From assembly GCF_905475345.1 (NCBI RefSeq), contig NC_066586.1, forward strand, positions 14,749,900-14,813,899: a DNA stretch of 64,000 nt, in the 5' to 3' direction. Source of the DNA: Vespula vulgaris. Lineage: Eukaryota > Arthropoda > Insecta > Hymenoptera > Vespidae. Positions 48,429-59,039 of the stretch are shown in pieces (position 1 is the first letter of the stretch; every line of letters starts with the position of its first letter). The position numbers were made by a program, and so were the translations under genes. The notes beneath the pieces were generated by a model that worked only from the letters and a program-made list of their open reading frames with translations, did no database searches and was not told where the DNA came from.

Positions 48429-48987
48429 AGGTACCGACAATAGCACATGTAAACAATCAAAGGACGACCAGGAGAACGACTTTCTTAGTTCATTTCTACA
48501 CATTCTTCGTTTGTATCAGCAGCCGTCCAGACGTGTTCAGACTTGTTCCTGCTTCTTCAATTTTGGTTCGTCTAATTTTTCATTTACATTATAAATAATA
48601 TTTTATAATCTTGATTTAATCATTTACAGCTTATTAATCTTATTTTATATCCTATTAGATTTCAATATATAATATAGCATTTATATGTTGAATATGCAAA
48701 TCACATTTACGTGCATAATCTTATTCTCTATTAATAATAGTTTGAATATTTTCAAATAATTATTCATCATATTGACTAATATAATATTCACCATTGAATT
48801 TGAAATTTTAATTTAATTTTAATTAATATAAAAAATTAGATGTTAATTCTAACAAACTATCTATTGTGTTATACAATTTCATGTGTTCTATCGTAGTCTT
48901 ATTATAAGTTTCTATGCTCTATTATATCCAGAACTTTTATTATATAATATTTTATATTTTTTTTTTAATTTATATATGGATCCCCTA

Positions 48988-49083
48988 CGCAGCTACCTCC
49001 TTGTGGTGGGATTCGGAAATCGGTATTGCGAACGTTTGTATATTTTATATTATACAACGTACGCACTACCGGGCCAAAGGCTG
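48988..49083 (+). repeat. Multi-stem hairpin element, copy 9 (locus B, diverged)
   Basis: Sense is the plus strand, as expected if locus B is transcribed rightwards. CGCAGCTACCTCCTTGTGG, CGGTATTGCG and CGCACTACCGGGCCAAAGG are recognisable; the outer pairing is partly lost. Confidence 0.65.
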
Positions 49084-49692
49084 ACGTTCGGTGTATTAGA
49101 AAATAATTTTGATTAAATTTTACTTTATTAAAAATTTTTTGAAACATATTTTCCATTGAATTTAAAAAATATTAAGAAACACCGAGAATAATGAAAATGT
49201 AATTAAAGTATAATAAAAGTTCAATTAAAATAGAATACAATTTCAAGATACGTTTAATCGTTTAATTAATATTATAAATATTATAATTTCAATTTTACTG
49301 CTCCTTGTCTAGTTTTACTTTAATGCTATATCTATTCTAATTTATAGGTATCCACGCAGTTAGTATACTTCTGTGAATATATTCCTATCGCGATTATATC
49401 TATTTTTAAACGATAGATACAACGCGATTTCGATCGTTTACTTTTACATATTCATTTATTTTAATATAGCTTACAAGTATTGCAGTTACATCTTTTGAAT
49501 AGTATTTTTTTTAATTATTATTATAACGTACAGAAGATGTAATATAAATTTATGATTTTAAATCATGTAATTTGAATAATATGATATATGATATTTAATA
49601 TCGAACATTTAATATTTAATATATAATATTTAATACGATATAAATTGTAGAAGTAAACGCCACAGCTTGCTTTAACAATTTTTATTCAACAG
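49084..49692. other. AT-rich spacer, intron-like
   Basis: Nothing recognisable. It ends in a TTTTATTCAACAG acceptor-like site at 49692. Confidence 0.4.
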
Positions 49693-50061
49693 GTCTTCAG
49701 TTGTAGATCGCGCGCAATGCGATCTTAGAGTCAGTGCTTGTGCGAGTTAGTTTGATTGTTTTGCAATCGAATAGATTGCTTTAAAAATAAAATAAAATAA
49801 AATCGCGAATTAGAGTCAGTGTTGTTCGCCGTTTAGAATTTCTCGGTCGCGTTAGTAAAATCAAAAACAAGAATTTATGATATATTCTTGTTAAAATCAT
49901 ATGTCCGCCGCGTTGTTAGAATAATTAACACACTTTCGGCCTATTCGGTGGAAGAGGATTGCGTTGCGATAAATATTGTAATGGTCGAAAGTGTGAATTT
50001 AAAAATTCATCCTCTTCATCTTTACCGACGAACGTAAAGCTTCATCTGGATACAATTATAT
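49693..50061 (+). ncRNA. Locus B exon with AGAGTCAGTG repeats
   Basis: Acceptor TTTATTCAACAG, donor ATTATAT|GTAAGTATA. Two sense copies of TTAGAGTCAGTG lie at 49726 and 49810. The second shares an uninterrupted 18-base block (CGCGAATTAGAGTCAGTG) with the locus A exon at 37133-37150. Inverted ACACTTTCG...CGAAAGTGT segments (49931 and 49984) can pair. Confidence 0.5.
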
Positions 50062-50214
50062 GTAAGTATATTTCTTTCTTGCAATCGTAACTTCTTTCGT
50101 TCATCGTTTAAATCATATATATATTTTTTTTTAATCATTTTCATTCATTCATAAATATATTAGTTCGATATGGAACATATAATTAATCTTTTTTTGTTCT
50201 TTTTTATATTACAG

Positions 50215-50330
50215 ATTCATCGATTCAACGATTCATCGAATCAACGATAATTTCAATCAACTTCACGACATCATTCAACCTCCTACGAGGGGGACGAGTG
50301 TTTTGGAGCCATCGCAGAACTTCTTAAGTA
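50215..50330 (+). ncRNA. Locus B exon ending in the block shared with locus A
   Basis: Acceptor TTATATTACAG and donor AAGTA|GTAAGTG. It begins with ATTCATCGATTCAACG repeats and ends with the same 30 or so bases as the 37422-36999 exon of locus A. Homology continues to about 50415 (CGAGGATGAAAGGTCC...ATCGGCACG). Confidence 0.5.
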
Positions 50331-50415
50331 GTAAGTGAAAAATTTAAAGTTCCTCTGGTGCCCATCATGCCGAGGATGAAAGGTCCTTATCGGCACGGGT
50401 TACTGGTTGTATTCG

Positions 50416-51950
50416 TAGACGTCCCATGTCCGAAACGAGCAAAAGTGTCTGTGATTAAAATCTTTGATTTTATTCACGAGTGGTCCCTATGTTTGGTTAG
50501 ATATTTTCTTGTGAATATTTTATTATTATTATTATGTGCATATATATAGCTCAGGCCAGGGTCTTCTTGTTTCAAAGTCGTTTAATCTATAGTGCTGTTT
50601 ATTAGCACTTTTTTCTCTTTTCGTTTTTGCTCGCGATATTAGTAATGAAATCGGGCATTAATTTACCCGATTTCGTATAAAGCATATAACGTGGTTTACG
50701 TTACATGCATTGCTTCGTACTTAGTCCATTTAATCGCGATTTACTTCGATATTTCAAAATATCGATTTACCCATAAATGAACAAGAAGACAAACCCCTTC
50801 CGCGACGGACAGATTCTGGCAGTTAAGTGGTGGATTATAATCCCGTTCTTTCATTAGAACAGCCATTTAATGAAAGGAGTCGTCCGAGGTTTTTTATTAG
50901 AATTATATATTTTTTAATAATGAAATTTCATAACTGCATAATGCGTATGCATATATATTAGCTATGTGCATATTTCATCCCTCCATGTCAACGACTGCCT
51001 ACCGCGGGTCGCTCAAAGGCCCTTAAGCGGTGCATACAGGTGGGGTTGCAAAACTATTTTTGCCACTTATTATTTTTTTACCACTTTTAGTGGTAAAACC
51101 CATATGTGGTGGTCACACTCGTATGTGGTGACCGCCTACCATCATCCATCCTTGCTTGAGCTCTTGCTAATAAGACGTGCAAAGAGACTCTAGAGTCACA
51201 GTCCGCTTAAATTTTTTATATATATATATTTTTATATATTTTTTTATATATTTTTTTATATATATTATAAATTAATCATTTTTTAGCTCAGGATTTTCAG
51301 CACTAATATACTAATACCCCTTTCTCCCCCCATGCTTTCTGCGTTCTCATCTATGCGTTTAACCCAGGTGTTACTCGTATGGGTGAGAAACAGTCAGTGT
51401 GGATTTAGTTTTAAGTTTCCTTTTCAGCGGCTGTCATTGTGCTGGTGATTGCACGGTGTACCTTGCACTTGTATGTGCGTTTTAGGAAGTGCATTGTACA
51501 TCGTTTCGCGATAACTTTTAAATAAATATATATCTAATATATAATTATATTAATATCGGTTTGCATAGTAGTTACCACATTTTTGTGGAAAATTTTAAAT
51601 ACTCGTATATATTACTAGTATCTATATGTATACTAGTATGTACTAGTATTTTTGCTTTAGTCATATATGCAATAATCATTAGCCTTGGCAGTCGATTTCA
51701 GCAAATGGTACGTACTCCTAAATATATTAGAAAAAATACGTGGTTGAACTAGGGTGTCGGAGGTGCCCCGGGGCATGCTCTCTAGTGTAGGCTTTTGCAC
51801 CCTGGTGGAGTGTGAGAGAACCGTGGAGTGTATGTGTTGGTGTGAATGTTTGCACTTTTTAAATATAGGTCATAGGCAGGCAGGTAGCATACTTTTCTGA
51901 GTGAATGTGTCAATTAATTTTAAGTAGGTAGGGACCGGGTAAGGATGCGA
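50416..51950. other. Locus B interior with stem-loops
   Basis: Contains a 10-bp hairpin, TTTTACCACT-TTT-AGTGGTAAAA (51081-51103), followed by GGTCAC...GTGACC inverted repeats (51112-51145). Acceptor-like TATATATAG/TTTTTTAG sites precede CTCAGG at about 50550 and 51286. No coding capacity that I recognise. Confidence 0.4.
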
Positions 51951-51970
51951 TTCCCACTCAGGAGTGGGAA
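51951..51970 (+). ncRNA. CAGG-tetraloop hairpin, long-stem variant
   Basis: TTCCCACTCAGGAGTGGGAA: an 8-bp perfect stem with a CAGG loop. It has the same loop and inner stem (CACT/AGTG) as the hairpins at 53.8-55.8 kb, but different outer pairs. Confidence 0.6.
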
Positions 51971-53082
51971 GTCCTTCCTCGGGGGATTTGTGAAGTTTCA
52001 GCAAATTTTACGATCTTTCAGCATGGCTGAATTTTATCTTTTTATATTTTTTCTTTAATTTTTTTTTTCCTACATTTTTTGCTGACACTTTGCATGCGAA
52101 ATAAATTAGTATCAAACAGTTCGAAAAACTTTGCACCCTATGAGAACATCAGATACATCCCATATCTTTTGAACTTAGCAAAGGATTTTGAATTAGTTGG
52201 ATACTTAGTTTTAAATTAATTCTTGCACTTCGCGATTCTTAAGATATTTACTATCTATATATTTCTTATTTAGATATAGAATATACCTGCATAAGTAAAA
52301 TGAAAGTATTACAGTTCTTGTGATCTTGACATTTTACCGAAACTATATCCATCTGTTAAGTGCAACGAGTTAATGTTAGTATGTAATAGGTTCATCGAAT
52401 AGAGTGAATATTATGTCTGCTGGAGCATTCGATTAAATGTGCCTGTGTTATTGTGTACGGTTGGTGGATTCTTCGAGTCCATTGATTGTCCGCAGGCTAG
52501 GATAGCTTTACGAGTTAGTCGACATGTTTCTATATGAATCTTTTATTTTTATTTTTTTTTATAAATTAAATAAATACATAAATAAATAAAGATCGTTAGA
52601 AAATCGAGACGCACCTAGGCAGAGTAGAAAACGCAGTTGAGAATACGTGTTGGGACTCGTCAGTGCCGTTTGGGGTGATTCATTCGCGAAATTTGCCATA
52701 CTTCAGTGGTTATACTATTTAGAAGAAATCGATACTTTACGTCGCAAGCGCTTACCTCTCGTTAGGTTAAGAAAAAAGAGAGAGAGAAAAAAAAGAAAAG
52801 AACAGAACAAACCTGCGTGCGAAAATGTCTTTTCACTTCCCAACCCCTTAGCTTGCGACTATTGCGTCTCGTTTAATTCGTGCGTTTACACGAGTGGTTT
52901 GAGTCTTGTTGCGTAAAGTGAGATCAGGTCGGGATTAGGTCGGTTTAGCTTAGGGACGATTTCATTCTTGTAGTAGCAACCACTGCAGTATGTCAATCTT
53001 TGTGGGTGCGTTGCTTCGAACGGTAGGGCGTTTTTTGATGCGTAAACTTATCTTGCGTCGCACGTAAGGAATGCTCCAATGC
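51971..53082. other. Locus B interior, no recognised gene
   Basis: AT-rich with scattered more GC-rich stretches (52600-53080) that may be exonic. Open frames such as 52647-52916 are short and unlike any family I know. Confidence 0.4.
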
Positions 53083-53162
53083 AGTGGTTAGGGCACGAAG
53101 CAAGAAGTGGCTATGTGCTGAAGAGGCCCCCACATATTGTGGCTCAAGAGGGCAACTATCGA
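53083..53162 (+). ncRNA. Conserved element shared with locus A
   Basis: GTGGTTAGGGCACGA, GGCTATGTGCTGAAGAGGC, then CCCCCACATATTGTGG and CTCAAGAGGGCAACTAT, matching the sense strand of 36235-36153 block by block with short substitutions. Confidence 0.6.
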
Positions 53163-53404
53163 CTACAAGTCATTTTTCAAAGGTGGTCGGTATGTCGAAC
53201 CCTTCGTTAATGGCTTGTGGTCTTATCAAAATCCCTTTTACCCTTTACCACGTTGACACTTATGCTCGTAGTAGTTTGTTCCTGAATGGAGATGATGGAC
53301 CATTCCATCTCCTTGCTACGGTATTCCGCACTCGCGTTCGTGAAAACTTAGGAATTTTGCGATTAGAGTCAAGCTTTTGCAGTTAGTTATTAATTAATAG
53401 TCAT

Positions 53405-53720
53405 TGCAATTTTTTCTTAAACTAAAGTCGAGTCATTGTATTTTTTAAAAGTAGAGTTAATTTTTCATTTCAGAGTAGAATCAAGCCCTTTGCATTTTCT
53501 ATTTTTATTTTTATTTTTATTTTTTTTCTTTCTAATTAAATTCAAGCCCTCCCTCTTTTCATTTTAAATTTAAGTCGAGTCCTTGCATTTTTCTTTTTAA
53601 ATTAAAGTCGAGTCATTGCATTTTCTGTTTTAAATTAAAGTCGAGTCCTTGCATTTTTTCTTCTTAAATGAAAGTCGAGTCCTTGCATTTTAAAGTTTTA
53701 AAGTAGAGTCTTTTTTTTAC
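53405..53720 (+). repeat. Degenerate repeats of AAAGTCGAGTCCTTGCATTTT, about 40-bp period
   Basis: About seven imperfect copies, separated by T-rich stretches. The core AAAGTCGAGTC(A/C)TTGCA is better kept than the spacers. Confidence 0.75.
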
Positions 53721-53794
53721 AATATATTTTTAGTTAGAAAAATAGAGTCACGCTCGTTAAATATTGTGTGGACATCCGTGGCCTGCAGCAGCAT

Positions 53795-55818
53795 TGCACT
53801 CAAGAGTGCATTTGGATACCCAAGCATGTTGATTTTTAATTCAGAATAATCATTTTAATCATATTTTTTCATGTTCATAATTTCATAATGTGTATGTATA
53901 TATACGAGATATATGCATATTTCAGTGTCAACACAGCTTTACCACGAGTTGTAAAATGACTCTTATGTGGTAATCATTATCGTTATCATCTCCATCCTCA
54001 CCCTCATTATCTTTTTGCAATATAATTCTGATTATTCTGATTAATCTGATTAATCTAATTATTCTGATTATTCTATTTATTTTGGTTGTTCTGATTAAAA
54101 ATCTACAAGACTTGATGATGAATTGAAATAGCTGCATTCAGGAATGCAGATGAATATATAAAATGGCAGCCAGCACTCAGGAGTGCATATTAAAATATGT
54201 CAAGAGTATGCATTTTTATTCCAAAATTATTAACAAATGAATATGATATGAAAGACTTAATAAATATATATGAGAGAGAGAAAGAGCGAGGGGGGGGGGA
54301 AGTAAGAGTATTTTTATTATATATATTAAAGTTTCATAAGAAATATTAAGAAAATATAACGAATGATACAAAGATTATTAATGAATGTTTATATACATTT
54401 GAAAGAAATATAAATATATTTTGGAATAAAAAGGCATAAGTCTTGGTATATAAATGAAACAAATATAATGGCTTGCTTGCACTCAGGAGTGCATAAGAAA
54501 GGTTCATAGTAAGTACATGATTGCATTCAGGAATGCAAATGAACAAATTATAGTAAGGATATACATTTCACATTCGGAATAATCAAAGATGAATGAATGC
54601 ACTAATAAGGATACTTAATGCAGAAATATATAAATACGTCGAACTCTGGTGATATTTTTTTCAATATACGATATTAAATTTGTTTAACAATAAATAAATG
54701 AAATTTAATTTTATTCCATATATAATAGTTGAATGATATTTAAATGGTGCAAATGGATTAAAAGAAAATTTGAATCATTCCGATAAGATATGTATAAGTC
54801 TTGCTAGATGAATGAAGCGACATAAACGGCAGCCAGCACTCAGGAGTGCATATTACAATATGTCAAGGATATACATATTTATTCCAAAATTATCAACAAA
54901 TAAATATGTGATGAAAAACTTAATAAATATATATGAGAGAGAGAAAGAGGGAGTATTTTTATTATATATATGAAAGTTTCATAAGAAATATTAAGAAGAT
55001 TATTAATGAATGATACAAAGATTATTAACAAATATTTATACGTATTTAAGAGAAGTATGAATATTTTTGGAATAAAAATGCATAAGTCTTGGTATATAAA
55101 TGAAGCGATTGAAATGGCTTGCCTGCACTCAGAAGTGCATATGATAGGTCATAGTAAGTACATGCCTGCATTCAGGAATGCAGATGAACATATTATAGTA
55201 AGGATATACATTTCTCGTTTCGAATGATCAAAATGAAAATGCACTTATGAAAGTATATAATAAATAAATATTTATATATTCCAGTCTTATCTTATTTTTT
55301 TAAAGAAATAATATTTATTTATAATAATTGAAGATTATTTCATCCTCCTCCTAATATAATAATGTATTTATACTTAAATAGAGTGCAGGTGAATGAAAAA
55401 AGAATTTGAATCATTCTAAATTAGAAATGTTTAAATCTTGCTAAGCGAGCGATATGATACAAAAATAACAGCCTTGCACTCAGGAGTGCATAAGATATGT
55501 CAAGGATATACATTTTTATTCCGAAATTATTAACAAGTGAATATAAAGTGACAGAATTAATAAGTATATATATGAGAGAGAAAGAGGGGAGTATTTTTAT
55601 TATATATATGAAAGTTTCATAAGAAATGTTAAGAAGGTATAATGATTGAAACAAAGATTATTAACAAATGTTTATTCATATTTGAAAGAAATATAATTAT
55701 TTTACGGAAGAAAAATGTATAAGTCTTGATATATAAATAAAACGAATGAAAAGGCTGTCCCATACTCAGGAGTGTGGGCGATAAATAGTTCAGGGACAGG
55801 TTTGCATTCAGGAATGCA
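53795..55818 (+). repeat. Tandem units of about 640-660 bp, each with paired CAGG-type hairpins
   Basis: Hairpins at 53795, 54133, 54173, 54478, 54521, 54836, 55124, 55167, 55475, 55760 and 55803. Spacings of 663, 639, 646 and 636 bases between equivalent hairpins show a tandem array of about three units. Stems are TGCACT/AGTGCA, TGCATT/AATGCA or CCATACT/AGTGTGG, with covarying pairs. The loop is CAGG in nine of these eleven (CAAG at 53795, CAGA at 55124). The DNA between hairpins is AT-rich and includes ATGAGAGAGAAAGAG runs. Confidence 0.8.
54020..54100. repeat. (ATTCTGATT)n-like minisatellite
   Basis: Imperfect repeats of a 9-10 base unit, with a further partial copy at 56081. Confidence 0.75.
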
Positions 55819-55986
55819 CCTGGATACTCAAGCATGTAGATTTTTATTTCAAAATAATTCTGAAATTTGTATATGATTGTTAATAAATCAATAATTCTTT
55901 CTTTATCTTTTTTATATCTGTTCTCTTTTTATGATGATATATTTATATATATATTTTGTTTATCCAATACCAATACAGATTTTTTG

Positions 55987-56050
55987 CAAGTTGTAAAACG
56001 GCTCTTACGGTAAAACGGCAATTATTGTAAGAGTCATTTTACGTAACTTG
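55987..56050 (+). ncRNA. 64-nt hairpin resembling a microRNA precursor in size
   Basis: The 5' arm CAAGTTGTAAAACGGCTCTTA (written in parts: CAAGTTGTAAAA, CGGCTCTTA) pairs with the 3' arm at 56028-56050, with few mismatches and a loop of about 20 bases. A related single arm (GTTGTAAAATGACTCTTA) occurs at 53949. No family assignment. Confidence 0.4.
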
Positions 56051-57160
56051 TATGATATATCATCATCATTTTACATAGATTCTAATTATTCTGATTAAAA
56101 ATCTATAAGACTTGATGTAATTAGGGAAGTTAGGATCTGTTAAAGCAAGCAGTAGTGATAAAATGAATTTATAATACAAATTTGTAAAAATAATATACAA
56201 GAATATTAAAACTATTTTATCTCAAATATATATATGTATATATAATCTTGTTTTTTTTTTAAGATTTAGTATTGCATTATTATTTCTTATAATTAATTAT
56301 ATTTTATATATATGGTTTTAAAATTGTAAAATTGTATTACAATATTTTTTTTTGTAATTTAATAGATAAAAATCTATTATATATATATATGATGTAATAT
56401 AAATATTAGATACTTGATGTAACTGCATACTTCGCATTAATATAAACGTAAAAAATGAAATATTTGTAATCTGTCGATTAATTATAGATCTGATCTCGTT
56501 ATGAATATGTTTATGGCAGTATACAAAATTGTGTATGCATTTTATAATACGATCCAAGCAACAGTATATTTTTTGTTCTTTCTGTTGTCTTTTTTTTTAC
56601 GCGACTTAAAATTCATTTTTAATTATTGTGAAATATTCACAATTTTTTTCTTTTTTCATAACGTATCTTGAGTAATTTGCAAAATTTAGTGAATTAAAAA
56701 TTAAATTCAAAATTAATTTGTGTGTACTAAATATTTCACGATTTCATATATAATTTTTTTTTGGATTTTTATATTTGTGGATGAAAGTCATGGATAATTT
56801 CATAATCTTGTTTAAAGGTAAAACACATTTTCTAATGCATTGAAAATTTGAAATGTTTAATACTAATTTGTTCATATTAATGCTTATTTTTTCAAAAAGG
56901 AAAAACTGTCAAAAAGAATTTTTGACCGTTTATTTTATATATAATTTCATTTTCCACACATGCTTTTTTATATAGTTTTTTGTTACAGAATGTATTAGTT
57001 TAAAGTTTCAAGGCTGACTATTACGAAATACAATCCTTTTATCAATGGGTATTAGTAACATAAAAAGAAATAATATTTCAAGGTTTGTAATATTATCATA
57101 TGACATCAAAATAAATTAATAAAGATTAAAATGCATTATATAAAATTGATTTGTGTTTCA
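56051..57160. other. AT-rich DNA of locus B
   Basis: No gene or clear structure. It ends in a TTTGTGTTTCAG acceptor-like site at 57161. Confidence 0.4.
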
Positions 57161-57192
57161 GATTTTGTTCTAGTCATGATAGCAAAATAATA

Positions 57193-57255
57193 ATGCGTTT
57201 AATTATTGAGGACTTGGATGAAGAATTGGAGATGAAAAACAATGGGGATGAATGA
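57193..57255 (+). CDS. Possible 20-residue micropeptide (doubtful)
   Basis: Short frame beginning MRLIIEDLDEELEMK and ending in GDE, immediately after an acceptor-like GTTTCAG. Its acidic/Leu pattern is unlike the surrounding AT noise, but 21 codons are far too few to exclude chance. Confidence 0.1.
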   Translation: MRLIIEDLDEELEMKNNGDE

Positions 57256-57504
57256 AAAGAATGGATTGTTTTCAATTATTTCTACTATTCATTTGATATA
57301 TCGAAAAAAATTTTTTATTAATTTACACAGAATTTATTTCTGTTTCAGAAAATATCGTCTAAGTTGGCAAGATTCGATTCCATTCATTTTGATCTGTCTT
57401 CTCGTTATTGTTGTTTTCATGTGTGAATGTGTGAATGTGTGAAAAAATTACTTTCCATCTAATTAATTGAAAATTATTTACTCTTTTCAGAAAATAATAA
57501 CGTT

Positions 57505-57975
57505 ATAAGTTTCTTATGTTCACAGATAACTACTGGTTTATTATATAAAATTCGCATGTTAATAGCTTCTTATTTGATTACAAAATTGATGTTTTATATT
57601 TGATTGATTTATTATGCAAGTTTTTTATTATGTAAATTTTGATTGCTTCTTATTTAATTACGAAATTTTTTTAATGTTTTATGTTCACAGGTGACTGACT
57701 ATTGGTTTATTATATAAGATTCGTATATTATTTTGATAACTTTTTATTTAATTACGAAATATTTTTGATGTTTTATGTTCACAGGTGACTGACTATTGGT
57801 TTATTATATAAGATTCGTATATTATTTTGATAACTTTTTATTCAATTACGAAATATTTTTGATGTTTTATGTTCACAGGTGACTGACTATTGGTTTATTA
57901 TATAAAATTCGCGTATTATAATGATTGCATCTTGTTTAATTGTAACATGGTTTAGATGTTTTATGTTCACAGATA
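57505..57975 (+). repeat. 94-bp tandem repeat containing acceptor-like sites
   Basis: TTTTATGTTCACAG ends at 57690, 57784, 57878 and 57972 (period 94), with an older copy near 57525. Each is followed by GTGACTGACTATTGG or a variant. Confidence 0.85.
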
Positions 57976-58560
57976 CACAGGTGAACTGTTTACAGCTTCT
58001 GAAGAAATTATATATATTTATAATGAAGTGTTAGATAATAAAATAATATATGCCATGCAAAAAAAGAAATATAGAATGACCGATTTTTAATCTTACAAAA
58101 GATTAAATTATTTCTGTTGCATTTTAGATAATAGAGAGATATCTTCATAATATTATTTACTTTTATTGTCATAATATTTTATAATATATATATATATATA
58201 TTCTATATATAATCTATATAGATTACATATATATTAATTATTATGTTGCACTTTTCATTTCAGCATAATCGTTTTGTTTCAGCATCCACCATTAGTCGCG
58301 TTAGGGAATAGAGTTTCATTGAAGTGCTCTCTTCCCTTTTCCGGGTAGGTAGGTCGACATCAAACGGATTCATAAATTTTCGTCTAATCTCGATTGATTA
58401 GAAAAAAATTTTTGATTCGTTTCGCGATTGATTTTGTTTCTTTTTTCAAATTATAATAATTTTTATTGGATATATAATAATAATGATTCTATATTATGGT
58501 TCTAATTGGTTCTAGAATAATTTATATTAACAGTAGAGTCTTAGCCCGTGGGTCTCCACA

Positions 58561-58656
58561 TGCAGCAACCTCCATGCGGTGAGACCTGGAAATCGATATT
58601 AGTTGCGATATATAATAAATATAAATAACGCAAGTACTATCGAGCTAATGGCTGCA
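58561..58656 (+). repeat. Multi-stem hairpin element, copy 10 (locus B)
   Basis: Plus-strand sense copy with TGCAGCAACCTCCATGCGG, GCAAGTACTATCGAGC and GGCTGCA. It is preceded by the AGTAGAGTC...AGCCCGTGGGTCTCCA block that accompanies the locus A copies. The side hairpin has changed on one side only (CCATGCGGTGAG), so it is weakened. Confidence 0.75.
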
Positions 58657-59039
58657 TTTAAATTCAATCAAAATTTACTATGTTTCATAATGATTTTTTC
58701 TATCTTTCCATAATGTCCATTTCTTTAATAGATTTATAAATAGATTGTTTCATTATTTAATGTATTCATTATTATATCTATTTTGAAGTTATATACATAT
58801 ATGCAATATAATATTTTTTTATTGATATAATAATTTATATTTTTTATTAAAGATCACGTCTAAGCTTTCAGATGATTAAGAGAACTCAGATTGAGAATAC
58901 AGTTTGCTGAAGTCTAGTTGAAGATTAATGCATAAGAGAAGACGACGTGACAGAGACAGGTAACTATATTACACAACTAATTGGACAAATAACTAAATTG
59001 CAAGTGTTGATTCGTGCTTTATCTCGTTATATAATAAAT

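Larger units (their letters stand above)
48450..58960 (+). ncRNA. Predicted long non-coding RNA (locus B), paralogue of locus A
   Basis: Inferred from plus-strand splice-site-like sequences and from blocks shared with locus A in sense orientation. These blocks are two copies of the multi-stem hairpin element (48988, 58561), the AGAGTCAGTG-containing exon (49693-50061), the GTTTTGGAGCCATCGCAGAA segment (to 50330) and the GCCCCCACA element (53083-53162). It also carries twelve short hairpins (51951-55818). No conserved protein is encoded. The 5' and 3' limits are uncertain; the region could be several units or partly decayed. Confidence 0.4.

Noticed and set aside
52647..53386. Plus-strand open frames of 89 and 100 codons in locus B as proteins
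   Set aside because: No similarity to known families, and they overlap the non-coding element shared with locus A, in which the frame is not kept.
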